The position numbers and the translations under genes were made by a program. From assembly GCF_009650215.1 (NCBI RefSeq), contig NZ_CP045851.1:2507001-2571000 (forward strand): 64,000 bases of DNA. Reading direction: 5' to 3'. Shown in pieces: positions 26,595-34,787 of the stretch. Source of the stretch: Actinomarinicola tropica (GTDB lineage: Bacteria > Actinomycetota > Acidimicrobiia > Acidimicrobiales > SKKL01). The notes below the pieces were generated by a model. It made no database searches, was not told the origin of the DNA, and saw nothing but the letters and a program-made list of their open reading frames with translations. Position 1 is the stretch's first letter; every line of letters begins with the position of its first letter.

Positions 26595-28382
26595 TCAACG
26601 ACGGACGAGGCGGGCGAAGGCCGCGTAGGAGGTGAGGAGCCCGATCGCCTGGAAGGCGTGGTTCGACAGCGTGAGGCGCTGCCGGTAGACGTCCTCCGCT
26701 CGCTTCCGCCGAAGGATCACATCGACCGCAGCGAGGTCGACCTCGAACGGCAACTCCATCAGCAGGTCGGTCACCTGGCCGCGGAGGGGTCCGCTGAACC
26801 ACTCGTCGATCGGCGCCATCGTCGGGGCCTGCTTCCGCTGCTCGACGACCGACGGCGGGAGGAGGCCGGAGTCGACAGCTGCCTGCTGGAGGACAGGCTT
26901 GCCCTCGGCCGCGGCCAAGCGCCCGGCCGGTCGCACGAGCTCCGGCGGCATCTGAGCGATCGACTCCCGGAACGAGGTCGTCGTGTAGGGCGAGTGGATG
27001 TCGAGCCCGGAGACAAGGGTCGCCCCCTCCACCTTCGCGAGGCTGTGACCGGCGATGGCGTTGCCGTCGAAGGCCAACCGGACGGGATCGGTCGCACCCG
27101 TCGCCGTTGCGAGCCGACGCCGGATCTCGGCGATGGTCTCGTCCTGCACCGGCCTCGGAGTGGGCGAGAGACGACGCAGGGCGACGTCGTCCAGGTACTG
27201 AGTCGGAAGGTGATGCGATGCAGCACCGCCGAGCAGCGCTGCCCTCAGGGAGCTGCGACCGACGCGGGCCACGTGTCCGAGCCGATCGTCGACCGACCGC
27301 AGGCTGAGCGCGCGCAGCGATGCTCGGAGAACCGGTGACGGGACCCTGCCCAGGCCCTGGCTCGCGGCCGATCGGGTGTTGACCGTCGGGTAGGCCAAGA
27401 ACACGGCGTCGCAGCCGTCACCGGAGAACAGCCGCTCGACCCCGGCGGCACGGGCGGCGGAGGCAGCCACGATCGTCTGGATCTGGTAGTGCGGCTGGGC
27501 CCCCGGCTGGTTCACGAGCTCGGGGAACCGCGCCAGCGCGTCGCCGATGACCTCGGCGGTGATCGGGACGGGGTGGTGGTCGGCCGCAGCTGCGCCCACG
27601 GCCTCCTCGACGTGGCGCTGGTTGAAGCGGTCGTCGTCGAAGTGGAACGTGAAGGTCGACACCCGCTTGCCCAGCCGGTGGAGGCCGGCGGCGACGAGCG
27701 CGGAGTCGAAACCGCCGAGGAGGACGCCGACGTGGTCGACCCCTCGCGACTGCTCGTCGAGCACCTCGAGCAGCAGGTCCGCCACGCCGTGCGGCCCGTC
27801 GGGGGGCGGGACCGGCTCGGCCGCGCCGGGGCGCGGCGCGTCCCCCGACGGGCCGGCGAGCGGCGGCCCGGCCAGGGCGATGCACCCGGGACGCGCCAGC
27901 GACCGCACACCGGCGAACATCGTCCGGTCGTCGGGGAGGAAGCCGAACCCGAGCTGGAAGTCCTCGTAGCTCCGGTCGAGGGCGGCACGCTCTCCCAGCC
28001 CCTCGACCAGCGCGCCGACCGACGTGGTGACGAGCCACCCCGAGGGGTCCTCGTGGCCGAAGAGGCGGAGGTTGCCCGGTCCGCTCCCGACGACGGCACG
28101 CCCGTGTTCGGGGTCGATCACGGCGGCGACGGTGTGCGCCGGCGGATCGCCGTCCAGGACCGCCCACGGCGAGGCGGTGGGATCCCCGATGCGCACCCCG
28201 ACCCGGCGACCGTCCCTCCCCACCTCGAGGACAGGGCCCCCGTCGTGGACGACGGCGAGCCACGCGGGCGACCCGGCGTCGCCGAGCACCTCGAGGCGAC
28301 CGCCCTGCGACGCCAGCCAGCGGGCAGCCCGCTCGGCTTCCTCCGCCCGCGCCGGGCTCGCGACGACAAGACCGTTGCGCAT
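26595..28382 (-). CDS. Asparagine-synthase-like protein with degenerate motifs
   Basis: A 595-residue protein with an AsnB-type arrangement: an N-terminal glutamine-amidotransferase-like half (about residues 1–190) and a C-terminal ATP-pyrophosphatase half. The N-terminus lacks the catalytic Cys at position 2 (it reads MRNGLVV). The PP-loop reads LLGGFDS (about residues 220–226) rather than SGGxDS, keeping Asp-Ser, and a later GDGCDAVF replaces the usual GxGxDE. An amidotransferase without glutaminase activity, or an ATP-dependent ligase acting on glycans or lipids, is possible. The ATG at 28382 is preferred over a TTG three codons upstream. It lies 10 nt after a pyruvyl transferase gene and 14 nt before a UPF0104 gene. 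Confidence 0.7.
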   Translation of the reverse strand: MRNGLVVASPARAEEAERAARWLASQGGRLEVLGDAGSPAWLAVVHDGGPVLEVGRDGRRVGVRIGDPTASPWAVLDGDPPAHTVAAVIDPEHGRAVVGSGPGNLRLFGHEDPSGWLVTTSVGALVEGLGERAALDRSYEDFQLGFGFLPDDRTMFAGVRSLARPGCIALAGPPLAGPSGDAPRPGAAEPVPPPDGPHGVADLLLEVLDEQSRGVDHVGVLLGGFDSALVAAGLHRLGKRVSTFTFHFDDDRFNQRHVEEAVGAAAADHHPVPITAEVIGDALARFPELVNQPGAQPHYQIQTIVAASAARAAGVERLFSGDGCDAVFLAYPTVNTRSAASQGLGRVPSPVLRASLRALSLRSVDDRLGHVARVGRSSLRAALLGGAASHHLPTQYLDDVALRRLSPTPRPVQDETIAEIRRRLATATGATDPVRLAFDGNAIAGHSLAKVEGATLVSGLDIHSPYTTTSFRESIAQMPPELVRPAGRLAAAEGKPVLQQAAVDSGLLPPSVVEQRKQAPTMAPIDEWFSGPLRGQVTDLLMELPFEVDLAAVDVILRRKRAEDVYRQRLTLSNHAFQAIGLLTSYAAFARLVRR

Positions 28383-28392
28383 GCCGACCAAC

Positions 28393-29637
28393 CTAGGAGG
28401 CAGCCGGGCGGCGATCGGCGACCAGGGCGGCGACCACGTCCGAGGTCCGGCCCGACAGCGCCCGCAGCTCCGGCGAGCGCTCGGCGAGGATCCCGCGGAC
28501 CTCGTCGGCCCGGGACGCCAGCGCGCCGAGGCGCTCGGCGAGGCGCTCCCCCGTCAGCTCGGACACGTCGATGACCCACTCGTCCAGGCCAGCGGCCTCC
28601 GCGAGGCCGTGTGCCTTGTGCTCGTAGGGCACCACGACCACGGGCACCTCGGCGCCCACGGCGAACACCGCCGGGTGGTACCGGCCCGCGACGACGAGGT
28701 CGGAGGCGGCGACGATGGCACGCTGCTCGTCGCTGTCGGCGCTCTCGGGGGCGACCTGGACGTCGACGCCCCGTGCGCGCAGCTGCGCGGCCAGCTCCTC
28801 GAGGTACGGGGTGTCACGGTGGCGACCGTGGACCTGTGGCAGCAGCGTGACCCGACACGGGCCCCGCTCGGCGAGCGCCGACAACCCGGCGATGACGGCG
28901 GCGTCGTGGGCGGCGCGCGTGGCTCCGGGATCGCGGAACGCGGCCGCCACCCGCAACACGTCGCCCTTCGACGTGCCGGCGTCCGGCGGCGCGACGCGCG
29001 CCGGATCGTCCTGGAGCGCCGAATCGGTGGTGACCTCGACCTCGAGCCCGGGAACCAGCTCCCGGATGTGGGACGCCGATCGCTCCTCGCGGACGACCAC
29101 TCGGTCGAACCACCGGTAGCCGCGCCGCCGCACCGGGTTCAGGAACCGGTTGCGGAACGGACCAGCCGACGGGGCGTAGAGCGCCAAGGGAGTCCGGCGT
29201 ACACGGGCCATCCACACGAAGAACCAGTGCACCGCCTCGTGGTCGGCGTACAGGTCGCCGAAGTAGGGACCGCCGGGGGCCGAGACGACGACGTCGGCGT
29301 CGTCGTAGGCGTCGAGGATCCGTCGGCCCACCGGGCCTGCGAGCGAGCGCGCCGGCAGGCGCCCCGCGAGGAGCATCGCTGCGGCCGCCAGGCGCAGCGC
29401 CTCGACCACGGGCAGCCGGATCGGCAGGTAGGTCACCGGCTGCGGCGTCGCGACGGCGCTCTCGGCGGGGTCGTTGAACTGGTGGAGCACGGTGAACCGG
29501 GCACCCGGGAGGCGTCGGTCCAACCCGGCGAGCATCGCCCGCATCGCGGCCTCGTCACCGCGGTTGTCGCCGTGCTGGTTGACGATGAGGACGTGCGGGC
29601 GGGCGGCGTGCGCCCGTCGGGGATCTGCATCGGTCAC
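28393..29637 (-). CDS. Polysaccharide pyruvyl transferase family protein
   Basis: A 414-residue GT-B-like PS_pyruv_trans protein. Features: NQHGDNRGDEAAMRAML at the N-terminus (the glycine/Asn-rich GD.A pattern), SAPGGPYFGDLY, LYAPSAGPF, VVREERS (donor half), and AGRYHPAVFAVGAEVPVVVVPYEHKAHGL near the C-terminus, where the RYH motif is conserved. The family transfers a pyruvyl group from phosphoenolpyruvate to a sugar. The start GTG is fixed by a TACCCT -10 element 6 nt upstream, marking the head of the 29637→24474 transcription unit. Confidence 0.85.
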   Translation of the reverse strand: MTDADPRRAHAARPHVLIVNQHGDNRGDEAAMRAMLAGLDRRLPGARFTVLHQFNDPAESAVATPQPVTYLPIRLPVVEALRLAAAAMLLAGRLPARSLAGPVGRRILDAYDDADVVVSAPGGPYFGDLYADHEAVHWFFVWMARVRRTPLALYAPSAGPFRNRFLNPVRRRGYRWFDRVVVREERSASHIRELVPGLEVEVTTDSALQDDPARVAPPDAGTSKGDVLRVAAAFRDPGATRAAHDAAVIAGLSALAERGPCRVTLLPQVHGRHRDTPYLEELAAQLRARGVDVQVAPESADSDEQRAIVAASDLVVAGRYHPAVFAVGAEVPVVVVPYEHKAHGLAEAAGLDEWVIDVSELTGERLAERLGALASRADEVRGILAERSPELRALSGRTSDVVAALVADRRPAAS

Positions 29638-29643
29638 CGTTCG

Positions 29644-29649
29644 AGGGTA
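29644..29649 (-). promoter_or_regulatory. -10 element (TACCCT) of a likely leaderless transcript
   Basis: On the minus strand TACCCT is followed by 6 nt and then the GTG start of the pyruvyl transferase gene at 29637. It lies in the 41-bp gap after the CsaB-like gene. Confidence 0.5.
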
Positions 29650-29678
29650 CAAGCGACGGCCGTGGGTCTCGGGCGAGG

Positions 29679-30815
29679 TCAGCGCCGCGTCGTCGCCCAC
29701 CACCGCTCCACGAGCGCGTCGTGCCGTCGCGCACGGGTGCGGAGGAGGTCCCGAGCCTCGATCACGGTCGACGACGCGACGATGGCGCGCTCGGCCACCT
29801 CGGCGAGCCCTCGCCAGCCGTCGTCGTCGTTGGAGATGCCGGCGACGCCGGGGACGCCGGCATCGGCGACGAGCGTGCGCACCTTGTCGACGTGGCCGAC
29901 CAGCACCGTGGGCCGCCCGGCGAGCAGTGCGGCGATGCCCCCGTGGTAGCGCATGGAGACCACGAGCCGGCTGGCCGCCACCTCGTCGATCACCGTGTGG
30001 CGGTCCGGCGTGGCGGTCGTGACCTCGACCCCGTGCGCGGCCAGCGCGTCGGCCACCGACTCGCCGACGAGGTCGTCCCGACCGGCCTCGAACGCGACCA
30101 GGTGGACCGGTAGGTCGAGCGCCCCGGAGAGCGCGGCGAGGGCAGGGACCGCATGGCGGCGGGCGGCCCCGATGACGCGCTCGCGCCGAGCAGCTGCTGG
30201 CTCGGGACCGAAGCGGCGCGCCGTCGGCGGTCGTAGGCAGACGACGATCCGGTCCGCTGGTGCAGCCGACGGGTCCGGCAGACCGAACACGAGGTCGGCC
30301 GTCACCTCGGGACGGGGCAGACCGAGCGCCGCGACCACGTCGGCCGAGTGGGCGTCGCGGACGACGAGCGGCACCCCGGCGAGCACACGGCGTGCCAGGC
30401 GCTGGTTCACGGCGCCGTCGAGCGGGCCGACACCGAGGCCGAGTCCGCGCACCGGGACGCTCAGCGCCCGCGCCGCAAGGACGCGGGCCAGGTGGCGCCC
30501 GGGGTTCAGCGGCGAGCTGTCGTCCTGGAGGAGACCACCCGGTCCGAAGATCAGGCCGTCGGCGTCGCGCAGCGCACGCAAGAGGCGGTCCGGCCGGCGC
30601 TCCGGGACGGCCTCGAGCCCGTGGTCGCGCCGCGTCTCGGGTGCATCGACGGAGATGGGGAGGAGCTCGGCGCCCACCGGCTCCAGGAGCCGCCGGAGGG
30701 CGTCCAGGAGGAGCTCGTCGCCGAGGTTGGTCGAACCCGTCCAGCCGGCGACGACGAGGCGGGGACCGCCGCTCAGAAGACCACCGTCGGCGGGACGGTG
30801 CGCGGGTTGCGCCAT
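29679..30815 (-). CDS. CsaB-like polysaccharide pyruvyl transferase
   Basis: A 378-residue protein of the PS_pyruv_trans family that resembles CsaB. The N-terminus has VAGWTGSTNLGDELLLDALRRLL, the CsaB-type GxxGxxNxGDExxL motif, followed by FGPGGLLQDD, GLGVGPL, VVRDAHSADV, and SMRYHGGIAALLAGRPTVLV. In Bacillus and Thermus CsaB pyruvylates the secondary wall polysaccharide that SLH domains bind. The 5' end overlaps the subtilisin-SLH gene by 43 bp if the ATG at 30815 is used. The domain really begins near the CTG at 30776, so initiation there, overlapping the upstream TGA, is an alternative. It follows three SLH genes in what looks like one operon. Confidence 0.82.
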   Translation of the reverse strand: MAQPAHRPADGGLLSGGPRLVVAGWTGSTNLGDELLLDALRRLLEPVGAELLPISVDAPETRRDHGLEAVPERRPDRLLRALRDADGLIFGPGGLLQDDSSPLNPGRHLARVLAARALSVPVRGLGLGVGPLDGAVNQRLARRVLAGVPLVVRDAHSADVVAALGLPRPEVTADLVFGLPDPSAAPADRIVVCLRPPTARRFGPEPAAARRERVIGAARRHAVPALAALSGALDLPVHLVAFEAGRDDLVGESVADALAAHGVEVTTATPDRHTVIDEVAASRLVVSMRYHGGIAALLAGRPTVLVGHVDKVRTLVADAGVPGVAGISNDDDGWRGLAEVAERAIVASSTVIEARDLLRTRARRHDALVERWWATTRR

Positions 30816-32998
30816 GTGGCGGGATCGAGCGCGACGCGGTGCAGGAACGTGACCGCCTCCCCACGGGTGACCGCGGCGTCCGGCGCGAAGTCGCGGCTCC
30901 CACCGACCCCGGTCGTCACCTCGTGGAACGCTGCCCAGCGCACGGGGGCCTCGTAGAACGCACCGCCGACCGTGTCGCGGAAGCCGTGGGGGCGGTAGGG
31001 CGCCGCCTGGCCCGCGTAGCGCCACAGGAACGTCACGAGCTCCGCTCGGCTCACCGGCGCCTCGGGACGGAACTCGTTCGTGCCCGCGTACCCCTGGGTG
31101 ACACCGGTGGACCGGGCCCAGGCGACCGCTGGGGCGTAGAACGCCGACGACCGCACGTCGGCGAAGCCCGCACCGCCGCCGGTCGACGGCCGTCCCGCCA
31201 GGCGCCACAGGAACGTGACGACCTCGCCTCGGGTGACCGCGCCCGCGGGCTCGAAGCGGTTCGATCCCGCGACGCCCGTCGTCACCCCCTCCGACCGGGC
31301 CCATCGCACGCCGGGCTCGAAGAACGCCCCTGCCGAGACGTCGACGAACCCGTGCGGACCGGCGGCCGCCTTCGGGACGGCGGCGTTCGAGCGAGCCGAG
31401 GCGAGCACCGCGCCGTCGCCGTCGAGCACCTCGACGAGGTACCAGACCGGCCGACGGTTCGCGAGCCCCGTGAACGTGTGCGTCGACGCGTCGGGCGGCA
31501 GGTCGAGGGCGGCGGACCCGTCGCTCGGTGTGACGCGCACGCCGGCGGCACCGCCGTCGGCGGCCACGAGGTTCGCCCACCGGACCGTGATCCGGCCGGG
31601 GCCGGCCGTGGCACGGGCGCAGCCGACGCGCCGCGGCACCTCGCACAGCGCCCGATCGACCCGCACCAGCGAGTAGGCCCGGGGCGCGTACGGGTCGGCG
31701 ACCGGGAGCCCGGAGTCACGCAGGCGCGCCTCCATCGCCGCGACGTCGAGGCCCGGCTCGGCCTCGCGGAGGAGGGCCATCGCCCCCGCCACGTGCGGCG
31801 CCGCCATCGAGGTGCCCGCGTCCCGGCGCAGCCCCCCGCCGACGTCCGCCGATTCGATTCCGGTGGACGGATTCGCAGCGCCAGGAGCTACGAGCGAGAC
31901 CTTTTCAGAGCGCAGCGAGAACTGCGCCATTCCACCCGAGGTATAGGTGGCTCCGATTGGCGTCGCAGCAGAGAAGCACGCCGGGGCCTGGATTCCGTAG
32001 GCGAAGCCGACTGGTCCGTTTCCGGCAGCGACCACCAGCGCCGTACCCGAGCTGCGGAGCTGGTTGAACACAGGCACCAGGGGGTCCACCGAGCCCAACA
32101 GGCGATCACAGTGCCCTCGGCTGACCAGCGCATCGAAGCCAAGCGAGAGATTGACCGCCACGGTGTCACCGGGCCAGTTCTGTCGGTTGTCTCTCACCCA
32201 CTCGAGCGCCGACCGGATATCTGCGGAGGAGCCGCGCAGAATTGGGGCGCCGTTCCTATCAACACCGACGGAGAACACGCGAACCGACACGAGGTTCGCC
32301 CCTGGAGCCACGCCGCGCGGCGCATCGCGACCGACGGCGATGGCCGCCACGTGTGTACCGTGCGCACAATCGGGGTGAGCCGCCGGATCGCAGTGAAGTC
32401 CAGAACCCTCGCCAAACGGATCGTCCCGACAGTCGTCGGCAAAGCACGCCTCCGCCACGAGGCTTTCTTGGAGGCTCGGGTGCGTCACGTCGACGCCGGT
32501 GTCGATCACCACGATGGTGGAGCCCGATCCGTCGAAACCGATCGCGCCACCGACGTCAGCAGCCCCGATAGCTCTCACCGACTCGCTCAAGGAGAGCACG
32601 AGCTCGCGATTGGGAGATACCGATGCCACCAGCCCGGACCGCTGGAGGGCAGCGAGCTCGGCGTCGTCGACGTCGACCGCCACCCAGGTGCCATCGGCGC
32701 CGACCCGGTCGACCGTCGGCTCGGCGGCCCCGCCGTCGGGCGCCGCAGGGCTGCCGGCGAGACCGGCGACGAGCGCCGCACCGTCGACGTCGGACGCGTC
32801 GACCGGCCCCGGACCGGCGAGGTGCGGGGCGAGGTCGGCCACGGTGACCCCGGGCGCGAGGTCGACGATCACGGAGTGCCGACCGTCCTCGGCCGTGGCC
32901 GCTGCCGCACCCGACCCGACGTCGGCCGATGCCGCGCCGGACGGGACGAGCAGCGCTGCGAGGAGGACGAGCGACGCGATGCACTCCCGGACCGGCAA
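30773..32998 (-). CDS. Secreted subtilisin-like (S8) serine protease with three SLH repeats
   Basis: A 741-residue exported protease. It has a signal peptide (about residues 1–23, ending ASA), a propeptide-like region, and an S8 catalytic domain with Asp166 (VVIDTGVD), His213 (HGTHVA), the oxyanion Asn (AAGNGP) and Ser397 (GTSMAAPHVAG). A fibronectin-III-like domain (about 455–550) and three SLH repeats (about 555–730) follow. Start: TTG at 32998, because GGGGGAG lies 4–10 nt upstream on the coding strand and the hydrophobic signal follows immediately. Part of the catalytic-domain DNA (about 31850–32620) is visibly poorer in GC than the rest. It likely processes wall or S-layer proteins. Confidence 0.88.
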   Translation of the reverse strand: MPVRECIASLVLLAALLVPSGAASADVGSGAAAATAEDGRHSVIVDLAPGVTVADLAPHLAGPGPVDASDVDGAALVAGLAGSPAAPDGGAAEPTVDRVGADGTWVAVDVDDAELAALQRSGLVASVSPNRELVLSLSESVRAIGAADVGGAIGFDGSGSTIVVIDTGVDVTHPSLQESLVAEACFADDCRDDPFGEGSGLHCDPAAHPDCAHGTHVAAIAVGRDAPRGVAPGANLVSVRVFSVGVDRNGAPILRGSSADIRSALEWVRDNRQNWPGDTVAVNLSLGFDALVSRGHCDRLLGSVDPLVPVFNQLRSSGTALVVAAGNGPVGFAYGIQAPACFSAATPIGATYTSGGMAQFSLRSEKVSLVAPGAANPSTGIESADVGGGLRRDAGTSMAAPHVAGAMALLREAEPGLDVAAMEARLRDSGLPVADPYAPRAYSLVRVDRALCEVPRRVGCARATAGPGRITVRWANLVAADGGAAGVRVTPSDGSAALDLPPDASTHTFTGLANRRPVWYLVEVLDGDGAVLASARSNAAVPKAAAGPHGFVDVSAGAFFEPGVRWARSEGVTTGVAGSNRFEPAGAVTRGEVVTFLWRLAGRPSTGGGAGFADVRSSAFYAPAVAWARSTGVTQGYAGTNEFRPEAPVSRAELVTFLWRYAGQAAPYRPHGFRDTVGGAFYEAPVRWAAFHEVTTGVGGSRDFAPDAAVTRGEAVTFLHRVALDPATWRNPRTVPPTVVF

Positions 32999-33015
32999 TT
33001 GACTCCCCCATGGTC

Positions 33016-33033
33016 GCGGGCGACGTGGCCCGC
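33016..33033. other. Short inverted repeat between amidase-SLH and subtilisin-SLH genes
   Basis: GCGGGC and GCCCGC arms separated by 6 nt, just upstream of the subtilisin gene's ribosome-binding site on the minus strand. It has no T-run, so it is more likely an mRNA hairpin that tunes expression of the downstream gene than an efficient terminator. Confidence 0.3.
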
Positions 33034-33041
33034 CCGTCTGA

Positions 33042-34787
33042 TCAGAACAGGACGGTAGAGGGTACCGGACCGCTCCACGCACTGGCGGTGCGGGCCAGGC
33101 GGTAGAGGAAGGTGACGAGCTCGCCGCGCGTGACCCGGGCCTCGGGCTCGAACCGGTTGGTGCCCGAGACCCCGGTGGTGATGCGGTGCTGCGCCATCCA
33201 CGCGATCGCATCGTCGTAGAACGCGCCGCGCGACACGTCCCCGAACCCGGACGGCCCGGCGGGAGCCGGCCGACCCACCATGCGGTGCAGGAACGTCGCG
33301 ACCTGTCCTCGCGTCACCCACTCGCCGGGCTGGTAGAGCCCGGAGGTGCCGACGCCCGTGGTGAGTCCGGCCTCGTCCAGCCACCGCACCGCGGTGGTGA
33401 AGAAGGAGACGTCGGGGACGTCGGGGAATCGGTTGGCGATCGTCGGGCGCTGCGAGTCCATCATCCGGTGGAGGAACGTGGCCATCTCGGCGCGCGACAC
33501 CGGGTCGTCGGGCTTGAAGAGCCCGGTGTCGCCCACGCCGGTGGTGAGCCCGATGAGGGTGGCCCAGATGACCGCGTCCTGGTAGAAGCCGTCGACGGCG
33601 ACGTCGCGGAAGGGTTGCTGCACGACACGGGCGTCGCGGCGGATCGCGCCGAGGCTGGCGTACAGGGTGCCGGGGCACTCGGTCTGGCGGACGTCGCTGT
33701 GCCCGGTGACGTGGGAGAGCCACTTCGTCGTGCCGCCGTAGTCGGTGTAGAGCGACTGGCCGCGAGGGTCGACGCCGTGGAGACCGAGCTTCCAGGCGAC
33801 GAGGCGGGTGATCGAGTGGACGGCGGCGGCGGGCGGCGCGACGCCCGACAGCGTGCCCAGGTAGCAGATGCCGACCGTGCGGGTGTTGTGCCCGTAGCTG
33901 TGGCCCCCGATCACGGCCTTGGCGACGCCACCCGCCCGGCCCTCCCAGAGCGTGCCGAACCGGTCGACCAGGAAGTTGTAGGCGATGTCGGACCAGCCGT
34001 TGCCGTCGATGTGGTACGCCTGGATCCCCCGGATGATCCCCGGCACCTGGGCCTGCGAGTACCCGTTGGTGCCGGCGGAGTGGTGGATGATCGCCGACTG
34101 CACGGTGGGGGCGACGGGGATCGATCCGACCGGCCGCGCGCTCCACGACGAGCGGGGGTGGATCGTCGGCTGCGGGGCGAACGAGGTGACCGCGGGGACC
34201 TGCGCGTAGCCGGCGATCTCGTCGGTCTCGCGGACGAGCACGACCTCCAGGTCCCGGGCGTCGCCCGGCAGCTCGATCTCGTAGGCGTCGGCGCTCTCGA
34301 CCCACATCGGGTCGCTCCGGTGACGGCCGTCCGACGGGACGTCGTCGGGACGGTGGTCCTCCCCCACGTGGAGGTGGTCCCACGGCTGCCACTCGCCCCG
34401 GCGGCGGACCCGCACGCGCGCCTCGGCGGAGGTGTCGCTCGCGAACCGGACGCCGATGACGGTGAAGGGCGCGATGCCTTCCTCACGGGCGAGGAGAGCG
34501 CCCGAGCCCGCGGCCATCGCGGCGAGCGCCGCGCCGCCCTCGGACGACGGCGCCACGGCGGCCAGGCGGGGGGCGACGGTGTCGACGCGCAGCTCGGGCT
34601 GCGCGACCTCGGCGATGGGCGCGGCGTCGGCCCAGTCCTGCGTGCGGCCCCGACGGCGTCCGCCGAGCACGAGCGACCCGACGGTGCCGGTGCCGACGCT
34701 CGCGACGGCGCCGGTGGCGAGGCCGCTGCGGATCAGGTCGCGACGGGACAGCCGACCGGTGGCCGGCCGGGGGTCGGTGGTGCTCAC
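33042..34787 (-). CDS. TAT-exported N-acetylmuramoyl-L-alanine amidase (PGRP/Amidase_2) with three SLH repeats
   Basis: A 581-residue wall hydrolase. The N-terminus has a twin-arginine signal, RLSRRDLIRSGLATGA. A linker/beta region follows, then the amidase domain (about residues 200–375): SAIIHHSAGTNG with the first zinc His, YNFLVDRFGTLWEGR, and TGHSDVRQTECPGT supplying the second His and the Cys ligand. Three SLH repeats (about 385–570) with TRAE/TRGQ/TRGE-like ends form the C-terminus. The GTG start overlaps the SpoIID gene's stop by 4 bp. It should cleave the peptide from peptidoglycan at the cell surface. Confidence 0.9.
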   Translation of the reverse strand: MSTTDPRPATGRLSRRDLIRSGLATGAVASVGTGTVGSLVLGGRRRGRTQDWADAAPIAEVAQPELRVDTVAPRLAAVAPSSEGGAALAAMAAGSGALLAREEGIAPFTVIGVRFASDTSAEARVRVRRRGEWQPWDHLHVGEDHRPDDVPSDGRHRSDPMWVESADAYEIELPGDARDLEVVLVRETDEIAGYAQVPAVTSFAPQPTIHPRSSWSARPVGSIPVAPTVQSAIIHHSAGTNGYSQAQVPGIIRGIQAYHIDGNGWSDIAYNFLVDRFGTLWEGRAGGVAKAVIGGHSYGHNTRTVGICYLGTLSGVAPPAAAVHSITRLVAWKLGLHGVDPRGQSLYTDYGGTTKWLSHVTGHSDVRQTECPGTLYASLGAIRRDARVVQQPFRDVAVDGFYQDAVIWATLIGLTTGVGDTGLFKPDDPVSRAEMATFLHRMMDSQRPTIANRFPDVPDVSFFTTAVRWLDEAGLTTGVGTSGLYQPGEWVTRGQVATFLHRMVGRPAPAGPSGFGDVSRGAFYDDAIAWMAQHRITTGVSGTNRFEPEARVTRGELVTFLYRLARTASAWSGPVPSTVLF

